A stretch of 6,900 nt of DNA, taken from assembly GCA_004296145.1 (NCBI GenBank), contig SEBM01000222.1:1-6900 (forward strand). Reading direction: 5' to 3'. The stretch's first letter is position 1. Each line of letters starts with the position of its first letter. Of this stretch, positions 6,251-6,900 are shown in pieces. The notes below the pieces were generated by a model that searched no databases, was not told where the DNA came from, and was given only the letters and a program-made list of their open reading frames with translations. The DNA comes from Flavobacterium sp. Its GTDB lineage: Bacteria > Bacteroidota > Bacteroidia > Flavobacteriales > Flavobacteriaceae. The position numbers and the translations under genes were made by a program.

Positions 6251-6900
6251 ATGAAAACAATGATGCGGAGTGAGATTTTTAAGAAAGAAGTAGTGGTTGT
6301 AAACGATCCAATACGCTTTAATAAAGAAGATCTCATAGAGAAAAAAATCAATTATGACCACAAAGGAATAAAGGGAATAATTACCGATATAATGTTAAAC
6401 GGAATTCATGTCGTTTCACGTGATATTACGATTGAAAATGATTCCTATTCTATTGAAGTGGAACACGATTTTTCGTTTGTAAAACTGCATATCGAAATGG
6501 AAGGCGATAATGAATATTGTCCGGAAGATAAATCGCAAAGAGGAATTTATATTCCGCAGGGACATTACAATTTGTTTTATTTACCCCAAATAAAAGGTGT
6601 TTTAAATTACAGGACAAAAAGAAGAAGAACGCTCGAAATTACTTTTACAGAAGAATATCTGGAGAAATTATTTTATCCGAATCTAAAAACTACAATACCG
6701 CTGCTGGCAGATGCAATTACAAACCAAACGCCATATGCGATGTGGGAAACAAGTAAAAGTATCTCGCCAAAACTTACGATTTTAATTGAAGATATTTTGC
6801 AATGTTCTTATTCGGGTGCGATTAAAAAAGCCTTTTTAGAATCCAAAATAGTAGAGATTCTATCCTATTTATTTACCATTATAAATGAAGAAGAAAACAC
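6251..6900 (+). CDS. AraC-family transcriptional regulator (PchR-like), N-terminal part only
   Basis: The frame opens at the ATG at 6251 (in-frame TAA at 6245) and runs 216 codons to the window edge without a stop. Nearby ATGs at 6260 and 6263 are alternative starts. Residues about 43-140 look like the cupin-like sensing domain of siderophore-linked AraC regulators: ITDIMLNGIHVVSRD, then HIEMEGDNEYC, RGIYIPQGHYNLFY and RTLEITFTEEYLEKLF. Residues 186-202 (SYSGAIKKAFLESKIVE) match the linker helix, typically x-Y-x-G-x-x-K-x-x-x-L-E-x-K-x-x-E-L-L, that precedes the two helix-turn-helix motifs in PchR/YbtA-type proteins. The DNA-binding domain should lie just beyond the edge, since such proteins are usually about 300-340 residues. 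PchR activates a ferric-siderophore receptor gene when it binds the ferric siderophore; by analogy this one should control the divergent receptor through the repeats at 6121-6160. The family call is firm for the linker motif; the ligand is unknown. Confidence 0.85.
   Translation, partial: MKTMMRSEIFKKEVVVVNDPIRFNKEDLIEKKINYDHKGIKGIITDIMLNGIHVVSRDITIENDSYSIEVEHDFSFVKLHIEMEGDNEYCPEDKSQRGIYIPQGHYNLFYLPQIKGVLNYRTKRRRTLEITFTEEYLEKLFYPNLKTTIPLLADAITNQTPYAMWETSKSISPKLTILIEDILQCSYSGAIKKAFLESKIVEILSYLFTIINEEEN

Noticed and set aside
6179..6361. 60-codon minus-strand open frame across the intergenic region and the regulator start
   Set aside because: It overlaps the 5' end of the AraC-family gene, whose protein is clearly recognisable, and its product is rich in F, Y and I with no family resemblance.

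Overview
The window looks like a chromosomal stretch from a Flavobacterium-type member of the Bacteroidota. The grounds are the low G+C content, A-rich sequence rather than Shine-Dalgarno motifs ahead of start codons, matches to the Bacteroidota promoter element TAnnTTTG, secreted proteins with flavobacterial-style signal peptides, and a TonB-dependent receptor with the N-terminal carboxypeptidase-regulatory-like domain common in this phylum. Species cannot be assigned from the sequence alone.

Layout: positions 1-438 (+) hold the 3' end of a translation elongation factor G paralog, unrelated to the rest. From 467 to 6052 (-) there are four genes. Read in transcription order (right to left) they are a TonB-dependent siderophore receptor (6052-3650), a PepSY-type inner-membrane protein (3578-2415), a secreted alpha/beta-hydrolase of the enterochelin-esterase type (2413-1277) and a secreted DUF4198-type protein whose mature form would begin with histidine (1192-467). 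Divergent from them, from 6251 (+) and running off the right edge, is an AraC-family regulator of the PchR-like, siderophore-linked type, of which only the N-terminal sensing part is present.

The right-hand part reads as one iron(siderophore)-uptake module. The receptor would bring the ferric siderophore across the outer membrane, the PepSY protein would reduce the bound iron at the inner membrane, the esterase would cut the siderophore, and the DUF4198 protein may handle the released metal. This working order is inferred from gene families and synteny; the substrate is unknown.

The regulatory layout is unusually legible. The 198-bp divergent intergenic region carries two near-identical 19-bp direct repeats at a 21-bp period, placed just upstream of a perfect TAnnTTTG box for the receptor gene, as expected for an AraC-type activator site. 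A strong hairpin plus T-run lies between the receptor and the PepSY gene and probably reduces downstream expression. A second, AT-rich terminator candidate follows the esterase, and the DUF4198 gene has its own TAnnTTTG box. No RNA genes, CRISPR arrays, insertion sequences or attachment sites were seen, and no stretch over 300 bases lacks a gene.
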